Shown piece by piece: positions 26,557 to 35,176 of a stretch of 64,000 nt of DNA. Within the stretch, counting starts at the first letter, position 1, and every line of letters starts with the position of its first letter. The position numbers and the translations under genes are program-made. The stretch is from an uncultured Bacteroidales bacterium (GTDB taxonomy: Bacteria; Bacteroidota; Bacteroidia; Bacteroidales; Paludibacteraceae): positions 366,779 through 430,778 of the forward strand of contig CALAUA010000014.1 in assembly GCA_937891975.1 (NCBI GenBank), in the 5' to 3' direction. A model generated the notes under the pieces. It worked only from the letters and a program-made list of their open reading frames with translations. It was not told where the DNA came from and did not search any database.

Positions 26557-27725
26557 TCCACGACATAGTATCAGCCAAAGCCCAGTCGCGCAAACTATTG
26601 GTTTTGCTTATTGACCCTGAGAAGCAATCCTCGATCCAGGCATTGCAGCCCTACTTGTCGCTACCTGATATCATTTTTGTGGGAGGAAGCACGGGCAACC
26701 AATGCCAGATGTGCGTAACCGAACTCAAGCAACATACTTCCCGACCAATTGTCCTTTTCCCAGGTAATATCGATCAATTCACCGAAAAAGCAGATGCTCT
26801 GCTGTTTCTTTCGGTACTAACATCTCGCTTACCACAACTGCTCATCGAACCCCATATACAGATGGCTGCCACCATACTCCAATCGGGTATTGAGGTCATT
26901 CCAATGGGTTATCTCCTTATCGATGGTGGGCGAAAAAGTAGCGTTGAAATCGCTACAAATGCACAGTCACTACCGCAAACAGATATCTCCTCCATCGTAC
27001 AAACGGCAGTGGCTGGACAACTATTGGGCAAGCAACTCATTTACCTCGAAGCAGGTAGCGGAGCTAAAACGCCAGTATCATCCGATATTATTCGCGCAGT
27101 GCGTAAGCAACTGCAAATTCCACTAATAGTCGGGGGAGGCATCACCACACCCGAAGCTATGATGCAGGCATACGAAGCTGGAGCAGATATTGTAGTGATA
27201 GGCAATCATTTCGAACAAAATCCCACCGAACTGCCCGAATTTATCCGAATAAAACAAGCCAAATATCCCCCATCTCCATTACCTAATAGCGAATCCTCCG
27301 ACATTCGCTATATGCAACTCGCTCTCGCGGAGGCACAAAAAGCGTTCGCTCTTGGCGAAGTGCCAGTAGGGTGTGTCATCGTGGCTGACGGACAGATTGT
27401 AGGGCGCGGACACAACCTCACCGAAACGCTAGCCGACGTTACTGCCCATGCTGAGATGCAAGCCATCACAGCTGCTACCAACACCCTCGGGGGCAAATAC
27501 CTCTCGCAGTGTACGCTCTATGTCACCGTCGAACCATGTGTCATGTGCGCGGGCGCTATCGGATGGGCACAAATACGCCGCGTGGTCTATGGGGCTACAG
27601 ATGAGAAACGTGGTTTCACCTTCTTTGCTCCCAAAGCATTGCATCCAAAATGCACGATTTCATCGGGAGTTTTAGAACCCGAATGCCGCCAACTAATGCA
27701 ATCCTTCTTCGCCTCCAAAAGATAA
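26547..27725 (+). CDS. Fusion of GGGP synthase (PcrB-like) and tRNA adenosine deaminase TadA
   Basis: The 392-aa protein joins two cytoplasmic enzymes. Residues 1-238 form a TIM barrel of the geranylgeranylglyceryl-phosphate synthase family (LIDPEKQS, VGGSTG, YLEAGSGA, VGGGIT, GADIVVIGNHFE). Residues 253-392 form a complete TadA-type deaminase, with HAE at 301-303 and PCVMC at 330-334 as zinc and catalytic residues; TadA makes inosine at position 34 of tRNA-Arg. No start codon is present at the junction, so a separate TadA is not encoded. The linker (about 240-252, YPPSPLPNSESSD) is encoded by a degenerate dispersed repeat (CCATTACCTAATAGCGAAT), suggesting that the repeat removed the intergenic stop. 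Both halves keep their key residues. Confidence 0.88.
   Translation: MAIIHDIVSAKAQSRKLLVLLIDPEKQSSIQALQPYLSLPDIIFVGGSTGNQCQMCVTELKQHTSRPIVLFPGNIDQFTEKADALLFLSVLTSRLPQLLIEPHIQMAATILQSGIEVIPMGYLLIDGGRKSSVEIATNAQSLPQTDISSIVQTAVAGQLLGKQLIYLEAGSGAKTPVSSDIIRAVRKQLQIPLIVGGGITTPEAMMQAYEAGADIVVIGNHFEQNPTELPEFIRIKQAKYPPSPLPNSESSDIRYMQLALAEAQKAFALGEVPVGCVIVADGQIVGRGHNLTETLADVTAHAEMQAITAATNTLGGKYLSQCTLYVTVEPCVMCAGAIGWAQIRRVVYGATDEKRGFTFFAPKALHPKCTISSGVLEPECRQLMQSFFASKR
27262..27310. repeat. Degenerate dispersed repeat at the fusion junction
   Basis: Words CCATCTCCATTACC, TAATAGCGAATCCTCC and GACATTCGC match the arrays found in intergenic regions (compare 25,740 and 29,665). Here they are translated as the linker between two enzyme domains. 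Confidence 0.55.
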
Positions 27726-27765
27726 CTCATCACTTATAACTCATCACTTATAACTCATCACTCAC
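27724..27765. repeat. 14-bp tandem repeat before the HD-domain gene
   Basis: Three copies of AACTCATCACTTAT, the last incomplete, fill the whole gap between the fusion gene's stop and the next ATG. Confidence 0.9.
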
Positions 27766-27766
27766 C

Positions 27767-29659
27767 ATGAAGTCTTCCATCCGTACAACCATCCAAATCG
27801 CTTCTTTCGCAGCATTAGCAGCGTTATGTATTTATTTATGCCCCAAATATACCAACCCCTTTAAGTACCATTTCGAGGTGGGACAACCTTGGGGCTATGG
27901 GCTCATAACTGCTGAGTATGACTTTCCTGTCTATAAGACCCAAGCGCAACTGCAACAGGAATATCAACAGGTGATGCGGGACTATACACCTTGCTATACC
28001 ATCACAGCTAGCGATGCACCTATCTATGTTGTTTCGCTTGAGGAGATGGAACGTATCAAGCAAACTAATGCTACCCACATCTCCGTGATTCGTGATAAAA
28101 TGGCAACACCTATTGCTGTAACTGACCTCTATACCCCCAAGACTGCCTTCCAATCCACTCGTCGTACCTGGGAACCCAACTTACAATACGATTCTATCAC
28201 ATCCATCAACCTAAAGAACAATCTCTATTCCTCTGTCTCACTTACTCATGGTATGGTGCAAGCAGGGGAGAAAATCGTAGACATGGGTGAGATCGTATCC
28301 GAAGAAACCTACCAACAACTCATATCCCTGCGCCATGCAATCGAAAACAAGGATATATCCCAACGCCAATCAGTCATTTCCATGGTGGGTAGTGGATTGT
28401 GTATTGTGTTGTTGCTTGTCGTTTTCTACTTATATCTCTATACCTACCGCCGCAAACTACTTGACGGCTTGCGCCACGTGTTCTTCTTCTCTATCTTAAT
28501 GGCTCTTATCATTTCCGTGGCGTTCCTTGTCCTGCGCTATGCTCCCGTAGGATATATCTACCTTATCCCATTTGCATGGTGCCCTATCATTACACGTGTC
28601 TTCTATGATTCTCGTACGGCTATTTTCGTACATATTATCACTGTGCTCATAGTCTCTATTGCGGTACCTGCGCCATATGTATTCTTATTATTACAAGTGC
28701 TAACTGGCATCGTGGCAGTCATTAGTCTGCGTGATATGACGCAACGCGCACAATTGGCGCAAACGGCGGCTATCCTCTTGCTCGTTTATTGTGTCCTCTA
28801 TACAGCACTCACCATGCTCATGACAGGCACTATCAATGATGTGGAATACAAATATTATTTCTATTTTGCCATCAACGGAGTATTGGTTATATGTGCCTAC
28901 GGACTTATTTTTCTTTTCGAGCGTTCCTTCGGATTGGTTAGCAATATCACACTTGTCGAACTCACCAATGTCAATTCTAATCTCATGCTAGAGTTCGCAG
29001 AAAAGGCGCCTGGCACCTTCCAACACTCATTGCAAGTCAGCAATCTCGCTACCGAAGCAGCCAAACGCATTGGCGCAAAAGTGCTGCTCGTGCGTACAGG
29101 CGCGCTCTACCATGACATAGGTAAGATGTACCACCCTGAGTACTTTATCGAGAATCAAACGGGTACGAACCCTCTGGAAACGATGTCCAATGCGGAAGCA
29201 GCTAAGGTGATTATAGAGCATGTCACCGAGGGAGAACGTATTGCGCGCAAACACCGTTTGCCCGAACTCATCATCCATTTTATCCGTTCTCACCACGGCA
29301 CCTCTGTTACACGATATTTCTACAACATGGCGGTGAATGCAGCCAAGGCAACAGGCAAATCTGCTGACGAAGTCAACAAAGCGGATTATATGTATCCTGG
29401 CCCCAAACCTTCTACCAAAGAGGCGGCTATCCTCATGATGGCAGATGCCATTGAGGCGCGTTCGCGTACACTCAACGAACTTACCGAACAAAGCATTTCC
29501 ACGATGGTAGATCAGATGATTGACCTGCAAGTTGCTGATGGTCAGTTTGCTGAAACCAAACTATCATTCAAAGACTTAGAAGATATCCGTCAGGTATTCA
29601 AGCAAAAACTCATCGAAATCAACCACCACCGCATTACATACCCCACCATTACCCAATAA
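27767..29659 (+). CDS. pgpH: 7TM-HD phosphohydrolase, probable cyclic-di-AMP phosphodiesterase
   Basis: The 630-aa membrane protein has an N-terminal transmembrane helix, a 7TMR-HDED-type extracytoplasmic domain (to about 205), about seven transmembrane helices (205-390) and a cytoplasmic HD domain with the metal motif HDIGK in YHDIGKMYHPEYFIENQ. The order matches PgpH (YqfF), which hydrolyses cyclic-di-AMP. FQHSLQVSNLATEAAKRIG precedes the HD motif as in the family. The last residues (TYPTITQ) are encoded by repeat-like words, and the stop codon lies within them. Confidence 0.87.
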   Translation: MKSSIRTTIQIASFAALAALCIYLCPKYTNPFKYHFEVGQPWGYGLITAEYDFPVYKTQAQLQQEYQQVMRDYTPCYTITASDAPIYVVSLEEMERIKQTNATHISVIRDKMATPIAVTDLYTPKTAFQSTRRTWEPNLQYDSITSINLKNNLYSSVSLTHGMVQAGEKIVDMGEIVSEETYQQLISLRHAIENKDISQRQSVISMVGSGLCIVLLLVVFYLYLYTYRRKLLDGLRHVFFFSILMALIISVAFLVLRYAPVGYIYLIPFAWCPIITRVFYDSRTAIFVHIITVLIVSIAVPAPYVFLLLQVLTGIVAVISLRDMTQRAQLAQTAAILLLVYCVLYTALTMLMTGTINDVEYKYYFYFAINGVLVICAYGLIFLFERSFGLVSNITLVELTNVNSNLMLEFAEKAPGTFQHSLQVSNLATEAAKRIGAKVLLVRTGALYHDIGKMYHPEYFIENQTGTNPLETMSNAEAAKVIIEHVTEGERIARKHRLPELIIHFIRSHHGTSVTRYFYNMAVNAAKATGKSADEVNKADYMYPGPKPSTKEAAILMMADAIEARSRTLNELTEQSISTMVDQMIDLQVADGQFAETKLSFKDLEDIRQVFKQKLIEINHHRITYPTITQ

Positions 29660-29775
29660 CCCATATCCATTACCCATTACCCTATAGCCCGCAGGGCGTC
29701 CAATATCCAATCGCCCAACGGGCGTCCATTAGTGCAGCGTCCAATAGCGTAGCGTCCATTACCCAACACCCAAAT
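29645..29775. repeat. Dispersed hairpin repeat array, at least four units
   Basis: The array starts with repeated CCATTACCC words, then has units with stems GCCC-gca-GGGC, CGCCC-aac-GGGCG, GTGCAGC and GCGTAGC. Each unit ends in GTCC, followed by AATA or ATTA. It fills the whole pgpH-dusB gap and overlaps the pgpH stop. Confidence 0.8.
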
Positions 29776-29777
29776 TT

Positions 29778-30737
29778 ATGAAACATAAATTATACCTCGC
29801 CCCCATGGAGGATGTCACCGATCCTGCTTTTCGCCTGCTCTGCAAGCGATTTGGTGCGGCACGCGTCTATACAGAGTTTGTAAATGCCGACGCATTGGTG
29901 CGCGATGTAGCTTCCACCACGCGCAAACTGCAAATAAGCGATAAAGAACGTCCTGTGGCAATACAAATCTATGGTCGTGAACCTGAGAGTATGGCAGATG
30001 CAGCACGCATCGTAGAGCAAGCAAAGCCCGATTTCATCGACATAAATTTCGGTTGCCCAGTCAAAAAAGTGGCAGGTAAAGGAGCAGGTGCAGGGCTGCT
30101 AAAGGACATCCCCAAGATGTTGGATATCACCCGCGCGGTGGTAAAGGCGGTCAATACCCCAGTCACAGTCAAAACTCGTCTGGGATGGGATGATAACAAT
30201 CGTATCATCACTGATATTGCCGAACCCCTGCAAGACTGTGGCATTGCCGAACTCGCTATCCACGGTCGTACACGTTCGCAGATGTATCGCGGCGAAGCCG
30301 ACTGGTCACTGATTCGTGAGGTGAAGAATAATCCTCGTATTCATATTCCTATCATCGGTAATGGCGATGTCACCACTCCCGAACAAGCGAAGAAATGTTT
30401 CGATGAATTCGGAGTAGATGCTATCATGGTTGGACGGGCCACCTTTGGTTGCCCTTGGATTTTCGAGGATATGCAATATTATCTTTCAACAGGCGAACTC
30501 CTTCCTCCACGCACTATGCAATGGTGTGTGGATATACTCAAGGAGCACATGGAGCGTAGTATTGAATGGATTGGCGATGAGCGCAAGGGTATAGTACATA
30601 GCCGTCGCCATTTTGCAGCATCACCCGCCTTCAAATGTTTGCGTGATTTCCGCCAAACTCGTATTGCGCTTCTCTGTGCCGACACCAAAGCTGAAGTTTT
30701 CCAAATAATGGATGAAATCGTAGAAAAGTGGGGATAA
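29778..30737 (+). CDS. dusB: tRNA-dihydrouridine synthase B-type
   Basis: This flavoenzyme reduces uridines in the tRNA D loop (319 aa, normal length). The FMN-barrel start is LAPMEDVTDPAFRLLCKRFG; the catalytic cysteine is C93 in INFGCPVKKVAGKGAG; later motifs are TVKTRLGWDD, IHGRTR and GNGDV. The gene is the last of the gldD run and is preceded by a hairpin-repeat array. A new promoter for typA follows 22 nt after the stop. Confidence 0.95.
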   Translation: MKHKLYLAPMEDVTDPAFRLLCKRFGAARVYTEFVNADALVRDVASTTRKLQISDKERPVAIQIYGREPESMADAARIVEQAKPDFIDINFGCPVKKVAGKGAGAGLLKDIPKMLDITRAVVKAVNTPVTVKTRLGWDDNNRIITDIAEPLQDCGIAELAIHGRTRSQMYRGEADWSLIREVKNNPRIHIPIIGNGDVTTPEQAKKCFDEFGVDAIMVGRATFGCPWIFEDMQYYLSTGELLPPRTMQWCVDILKEHMERSIEWIGDERKGIVHSRRHFAASPAFKCLRDFRQTRIALLCADTKAEVFQIMDEIVEKWG

Positions 30738-30759
30738 AATAAACTTTTTTTTATAAAAC

Positions 30760-30790
30760 TTGCATATGTCGCGAAATTTTACTAATTTTG
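30760..30790 (+). promoter_or_regulatory. Promoter of typA
   Basis: TTG at 30760-30762 and TAATTTTG at 30783-30790, 20 nt apart. Confidence 0.8.
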
Positions 30791-30857
30791 CAGGCTTTTT
30801 CGTAATATGCGTATTGCGCGCATACGAGAGCGAGAAAACAAAACAACAAAACAGATT

Positions 30858-32657
30858 ATGCAAAAAATTAGAAATATAGCCATCATCGCACACGTTGACC
30901 ACGGTAAAACGACCTTGGTTGACAAGATGCTGTACACCGCCAACCTCTTCCGCGACAACGAGCAGAAGGGCGAACTCATCCTCGATAACAACGAACTCGA
31001 GCGCGAGCGCGGTATCACTATTTTGGCAAAGAACGTAGCGATTGAATACAAGGGCTACAAAATCAATGTGATTGACACTCCGGGCCACGCCGACTTTGGT
31101 GGCGAGGTGGAGCGCGTGCTGAACATGGCAGACGGCGTGCTGCTGTTGGTGGATGCCTTCGAAGGCCCTATGCCACAGACTCGCTTTGTGCTACAAAAAG
31201 CCTTGGAGCTCAATCTCAAACCAATCGTAGTCATCAACAAAGTCGATAAACTCAACTGCCGCCCCGACGAGGTACAAGAGGAAGTCTTTGACCTCATGTG
31301 CAACCTCGACGCCACAGAGGAACAATTGGATTTTCAAACGCTCTATGGCTCTGCAAAGAACGGCTGGATGTCCACCGATTGGAAGCAGCCAGCCGAAGAC
31401 CTGACTGCATTGATGGATGCCATCATCGAGTATATCCCCGAACCAGAAGTGCTGGAGGGTACACCACAGATGCTCATCACCAGTCTGGACTACAACCCAT
31501 ACGTGGGCCGTATCGCCGTGGGACGTGTGCATCGCGGTACACTGCGCAATGGTCAGAACGTCATGCTCGCCAAGAAAGACGGCACCATGGTTAAGACCAA
31601 AATCAAAGAGCTGCACACCTTCTCGGGCATGGGACACATTAAAACCGACGAAATGAGTTCGGGCGATATATGCGCGCTCATTGGCATTGACGGCTTCGAG
31701 ATTGGCGACACGATTTGCGACATCGAGACACCAGAGGCATTGAAGCCCATCGCCATTGATGAGCCAACGATGTCCATGGTATTTACTATCAACGACTCGC
31801 CATTCTTCGGTCAAGACGGCAAGTTTGTGACCTCACGCCATATCCAAGAACGCCTCGACAAAGAGCTCGAAAAGAACCTCGCTCTTCGCGTAGAGCGCGG
31901 TACGGACGAGAACTCGTGGAACGTGTTTGGTCGTGGTGTGTTGCACCTGAGCGTATTGGTAGAAACCATGCGCCGCGAGGGATACGAGTTGCAAGTGGGT
32001 CAGCCACAAGTCATCATCAAGGAGATTGACGGCGTGAAGTGCGAGCCTGTGGAGCAACTCACTGTGAATACCCCAGAGGAGTGCTCGGGTAAGATTATCG
32101 AATATGTATCCACCCACAAGGGTGAGATGACCCGCATGGAGATGATCAACGACCGCGTACAACTCGAGTTCGAGATTCCGAGCCGTGGTATCATCGGTAT
32201 GCGTACCTACGTGCTGAACGTGTCGGCAGGTGAAGCTATTATGGCGCACCGTTTCTTGGAGTTCCAACCCTACAAAGGCGAGATTGTGAAGCGCAACAAC
32301 GGTTCGCTCATTGCTATGGAGTCGGGTACGGCATATGCCTACGCGCTAGACAAACTGCAAGACCGCGGACGGTTCTTCATCTCGCCACAAGACGAGGTGT
32401 ATGCAGGTCAGGTTGTGGGCGAGAATAGCAAAGAGGGCGATATCGTAATCAATGTAACGAAGTCGAAGAAACTGACCAATATGCGCTCAAAATCGGCAGA
32501 TGATAAGGCGGTATTGCCACCACCTGTGATCTTCTCCCTCGAAGAGGCGTTGGAGTATATCAAGGAGGATGAGTATGTAGAGGTAACGCCAAACTTTATG
32601 CGTATCCGCAAGATTATCCTCGACGAACTCGAACGCAAACGCGCAAACAAATCTTGA
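30858..32657 (+). CDS. typA: Translational GTPase TypA/BipA
   Basis: This ribosome-associated GTPase helps ribosome assembly and stress adaptation (599 aa). G1 AHVDHGKT is at residues 11-18; the switch region has ERERGITI, G3 is DTPGH and G4 is NKVD. EF-G-like domains II, III and V and the TypA-specific C-terminal domain follow (RRIRKIILDELERKR-like end). I chose ATG 30858 because MQKIRNIAIIAHVDHGKT is the family start; the open frame extends 17 codons upstream toward the promoter. Codon use is strongly biased, as in highly expressed genes. Trigger factor follows 41 nt later without a promoter of its own. Confidence 0.96.
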   Translation: MQKIRNIAIIAHVDHGKTTLVDKMLYTANLFRDNEQKGELILDNNELERERGITILAKNVAIEYKGYKINVIDTPGHADFGGEVERVLNMADGVLLLVDAFEGPMPQTRFVLQKALELNLKPIVVINKVDKLNCRPDEVQEEVFDLMCNLDATEEQLDFQTLYGSAKNGWMSTDWKQPAEDLTALMDAIIEYIPEPEVLEGTPQMLITSLDYNPYVGRIAVGRVHRGTLRNGQNVMLAKKDGTMVKTKIKELHTFSGMGHIKTDEMSSGDICALIGIDGFEIGDTICDIETPEALKPIAIDEPTMSMVFTINDSPFFGQDGKFVTSRHIQERLDKELEKNLALRVERGTDENSWNVFGRGVLHLSVLVETMRREGYELQVGQPQVIIKEIDGVKCEPVEQLTVNTPEECSGKIIEYVSTHKGEMTRMEMINDRVQLEFEIPSRGIIGMRTYVLNVSAGEAIMAHRFLEFQPYKGEIVKRNNGSLIAMESGTAYAYALDKLQDRGRFFISPQDEVYAGQVVGENSKEGDIVINVTKSKKLTNMRSKSADDKAVLPPPVIFSLEEALEYIKEDEYVEVTPNFMRIRKIILDELERKRANKS

Positions 32658-32698
32658 CTCCTGACTCAAAAAAGAAATCAAATTAAAAATTTAGTTAT

Positions 32699-34033
32699 AT
32701 GAAAATTGAACAATCAGAAATCAAAGACCTCACTGCGGTAATCACCATGACTGTGGAGCCAGCAGACTACCAAGAGGCAGTTCAAAAAGAACTTATCCAA
32801 ATTCGTAAGAAAGCCAACATCCCAGGTTTCCGTCCAGGTATGGCACCAAAGGGCATGTTGCAAAAGATGTACGGCAAGAGCATTCTTGCTGAGGTAATCA
32901 ACAAAACCATCGGCGAGAACCTCAATAAGTACATCGAAGAGCAACACCTCAACCTCCTCGGCGATCCATTGCCAAACGAGGAACTCACTCCAGAGGTGAA
33001 CTTCGACACACAAGACACTTTCACTTTCTGCTTCGACATTGCTGTGGCTCCAGAGTTCGACGCAATGCTCAATGGCAAGAACAAACTCACCCAATACACC
33101 ATCACCGTTACCGATGAAATGGTGGAGAACCAAGTACAAAGCTATGCACAACGCTTTGGCGACTACGTAAACGCTGAAGAGGTGCAAGACGGCGACGTGC
33201 TCAAAGGTCTGCTCACCGAGCAAAAGGAGAACGGTATCGTGAAGGAGAACGGCATGCTCACTCCTCAGTACATGAAGGATGCAGAGCAAGCTAAACTCTT
33301 TGCAGGCGCAAAGGTTGGCGACGTCATCACTTTCAACCCAACCAAAGCATACGGTAGCGAAGTTGAGGTAAGCTCTATGCTCGGTATCACCAAAGAGGAG
33401 GCTAAAGAATTGACTTCTGACTTCACCTTCGAGTTGCAAGCTATTACCCGCCACCAAGCTGCGGCTATTGACGGCGAGCTCTTTGCAAAGGTGTATGGCG
33501 AGAACAATATCGCTGATGAGGCAGACTTCCGCGCACACATCAAAGCTGAGATCGAGCAAAACATGGCAGAGGATGCTAAGTACAAGTTCGGTTTGGACGC
33601 TAAGGCAGCAGTGATGAAGAAGATGGCTAAGATTGAGTTCCCAGAGGCATTCCTCAAACGTTGGGTAAAAGCTACCAACGAGAAGATGACTGAGGAGGAA
33701 CTCGAGAAAGACTTCCCAGCTATGGTGGACGAGCTCCGTTGGCACTTGGCGAAAGACCAATTGTCTAAGCACTTCAACGTTCAAGTAGAGAAAGAGGACG
33801 TAGAGGCATATGCTAAAGAGGTAGCTCGCATGCAGTTCATGCAATACGGTTTGATGCACGTAGAGGATAGCTATTTGGCTAACTACGCAGAGCAAATGCT
33901 CAAGGATGAGAAGCAACTCCGTGGCATCGTTGAGCGCGTAGCAGAGAACAAGATCTACGACGCACTCAAGGGCGTAGCTAAGATTGAGGAGAAAGAAATC
34001 AGCCACGCTGACTTCGGCAAACTCTTCGCGTAA
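32699..34033 (+). CDS. tig: Trigger factor, ribosome-associated chaperone
   Basis: The 444-aa chaperone binds nascent chains at ribosomal protein L23. The N-terminal ribosome-binding domain contains the signature GFRPGMAPKGMLQKMYG (about residues 43-59). The middle FKBP-like region is divergent, as is normal in Bacteroidetes; the C-terminal arms are helical and charged. Codon bias is very strong, which leaves a long open frame on the opposite strand (noted among the rejected items). A good terminator lies 75 nt past the stop. Confidence 0.93.
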   Translation: MKIEQSEIKDLTAVITMTVEPADYQEAVQKELIQIRKKANIPGFRPGMAPKGMLQKMYGKSILAEVINKTIGENLNKYIEEQHLNLLGDPLPNEELTPEVNFDTQDTFTFCFDIAVAPEFDAMLNGKNKLTQYTITVTDEMVENQVQSYAQRFGDYVNAEEVQDGDVLKGLLTEQKENGIVKENGMLTPQYMKDAEQAKLFAGAKVGDVITFNPTKAYGSEVEVSSMLGITKEEAKELTSDFTFELQAITRHQAAAIDGELFAKVYGENNIADEADFRAHIKAEIEQNMAEDAKYKFGLDAKAAVMKKMAKIEFPEAFLKRWVKATNEKMTEEELEKDFPAMVDELRWHLAKDQLSKHFNVQVEKEDVEAYAKEVARMQFMQYGLMHVEDSYLANYAEQMLKDEKQLRGIVERVAENKIYDALKGVAKIEEKEISHADFGKLFA

Positions 34034-34098
34034 TTGCCAGCCCTCGCGAAGCGACAATACCTGCCCTATGGGCACACAACCTCGGCAGTAGCCGACAA
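34034..34098. repeat. Hairpin array directly after tig
   Basis: Three small hairpins in a row are spaced by ACAATAC or ACACAAC: TCGC-gaa-GCGA, TGCCC-tat-GGGCA and TCGGC-agta-GCCGA. The spacers are alike and the stems differ, as in the dispersed family. From 34034 to 34770 there is no supported gene. Confidence 0.6.
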
Positions 34099-34108
34099 TA
34101 CAAAAAAT

Positions 34109-34146
34109 AAAGACATCGGTAGGAAATCCTATCGATGTCTTTTGTT
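34109..34146 (+). terminator. Intrinsic terminator of typA-tig
   Basis: The stem AGACATCGGTAGG/CCTATCGATGTCT (one G-T pair) is followed by TTTTGTTTATTTT. Confidence 0.85.
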
Positions 34147-34226
34147 TATTTTCTGGTTGACGCGCGAAGTAGTTGTTGGATTAAAGTGGTTATTGTTGTT
34201 TGATTTTGTTCCCGCAGTCTGTTATG

Positions 34227-34310
34227 TGCACGGCGGTAGTTCGCCGTGTCTTCCTGCCTCTAATCTCTAAACTGTAGGTGCTCTGCACCGTCCTCTAAAC
34301 AGTACAAATA
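34227..34310. repeat. Hairpin repeats, CTCTAAAC-flanked type
   Basis: CACGGCG-gtagtt-CGCCGTG is followed by CTCTAATCTCTAAACTGTAG, then the hairpin GGTGC-tct-GCACC and GTCCTCTAAAC. A second copy of this flank type lies at 34,695-34,742. Confidence 0.65.
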
Positions 34311-34593
34311 TTAAGATTCACTCCCCTTGTACCTTATATATATGCACCGTGTAAAAGACCAAGGACGGAATAATCGTTCGAGCCTTTTAGGCGAGATAAG
34401 AACCAAAGATGAACCAAGGAACGACCTAAGAACTCCCAAACGCAAAAAAGTACTTTTATTAAGATTGCCGTCTCTTTTCCCTCTCTTATACCTTCCCTAA
34501 TTTTACCGACCGACGACCGAGAGAACACCGAGAGAAGAGCGAAGCGTTATCGTGCCCTTGCGGCTAAGAACTCCGCACTTTTCTTAAGATTGC

Positions 34594-34651
34594 TTCCTAA
34601 AAAAGTTGACTCCTCTCCTAAAAAGGTTGACTCACTTCCTAAAAATGTTTC
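34594..34651. repeat. About 21-bp tandem repeat
   Basis: Three imperfect copies of a unit like TTCCTAAAAAAGTTGACTC. Confidence 0.75.
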
Positions 34652-34694
34652 TTGGCTTTGTTTATTAATCCCGAATCATATTCGGGTATTCTTC

Positions 34695-34742
34695 ACCTCT
34701 CATCTCTAAACTGTAGCTCGCCCCACGAGCGTCCTCTAAACT
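34695..34742. repeat. Hairpin repeat, CTCTAAAC-flanked type
   Basis: CATCTCTAAACTGTAG, the hairpin GCTCG-cccca-CGAGC, then GTCCTCTAAACTG. Compared with the copy at 34,260 the flanks are the same and the paired stem is entirely different. Confidence 0.7.
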
Positions 34743-34770
34743 GAAAATAGCGAAAAAAATCGCTATTTTC

Positions 34771-34801
34771 TTGCACATCCGCAAATTTTATTGTACCTTT
34801 G
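34771..34801 (+). promoter_or_regulatory. Promoter of the structured RNA / polysaccharide operon
   Basis: TTG at 34771-34773 and TACCTTTG at 34794-34801, 20 nt apart. Just upstream is a hairpin, GAAAATAGCGA/TCGCTATTTTC (34743-34770). Confidence 0.8.
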
Positions 34802-34804
34802 CAC

Positions 34805-35151
34805 CGTGAACCTGCGCCGAGGGATGTCTGTACATCATCGGCGGAGGGTAGCAGACATAATAAAAGGCGTTTATTACGCTCTGTTCTGACATCTTGAAAC
34901 TTCGCAACTTTCAAAATCTCATCAGGACTTAGCAACGATAGATGCCCTACGGGATATAGATTGTCCTTCTTGTGCCTATTTGGTACGTCTTTTGCGTATA
35001 CATGTAATACGCATACGCGTACCTTAACTATGATATAGCACGAGAGTATATTTTATATTCGGCGTGGGCTTCGCGTTGTCGGTTCTATGAGATTAGGCAA
35101 TGCGAAGGCCTCAAGATGTGGAACTGGCAAATGCAAGTTTCACGCTTTTTT
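34805..35151 (+). ncRNA. Structured non-coding RNA candidate upstream of polysaccharide genes
   Basis: A promoter at the left and a stem plus T tract at the right bound about 345 nt without a plausible gene. Visible structure: hairpin CGCCGA..GATGT/ACATC..TCGGCG (34815-34843); coaxial stems GGTACG/CGTACC around TGCGTAT/ATACGCA (34982-35023); a 12-bp stem CTTCGCGTTGTC/GGCAATGCGAAG (35069-35107) enclosed by GCGTG/CACGC (35062-35145), followed by six T. Parts of the text look familiar to me from other Bacteroidales, but I cannot name a family with confidence. The Bacteroides-1 RNAs reported near exopolysaccharide genes are one candidate. It may be a separate RNA or an attenuator of the operon that begins at 35177. 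Confidence 0.6.
35062..35151 (+). terminator. Terminator-like end of the structured RNA
   Basis: Outer stem GCGTG (35062-35066) with CACGC (35141-35145), then TTTTTT (35146-35151). It lies 26 nt before the gtrA start, where it could act as an attenuator. Confidence 0.5.
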
Positions 35152-35176
35152 GTGTCGGTATGAAAACTGCGCTGAC

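Noticed and set aside
32714..34075. Open reading frame of 453 codons on the minus strand across the whole trigger factor gene
   Set aside because: It mirrors tig. The strong codon bias of that highly expressed gene avoids stops in the complementary frame. The translation is rich in Leu, Val, Cys and His without family motifs, and there is no promoter.
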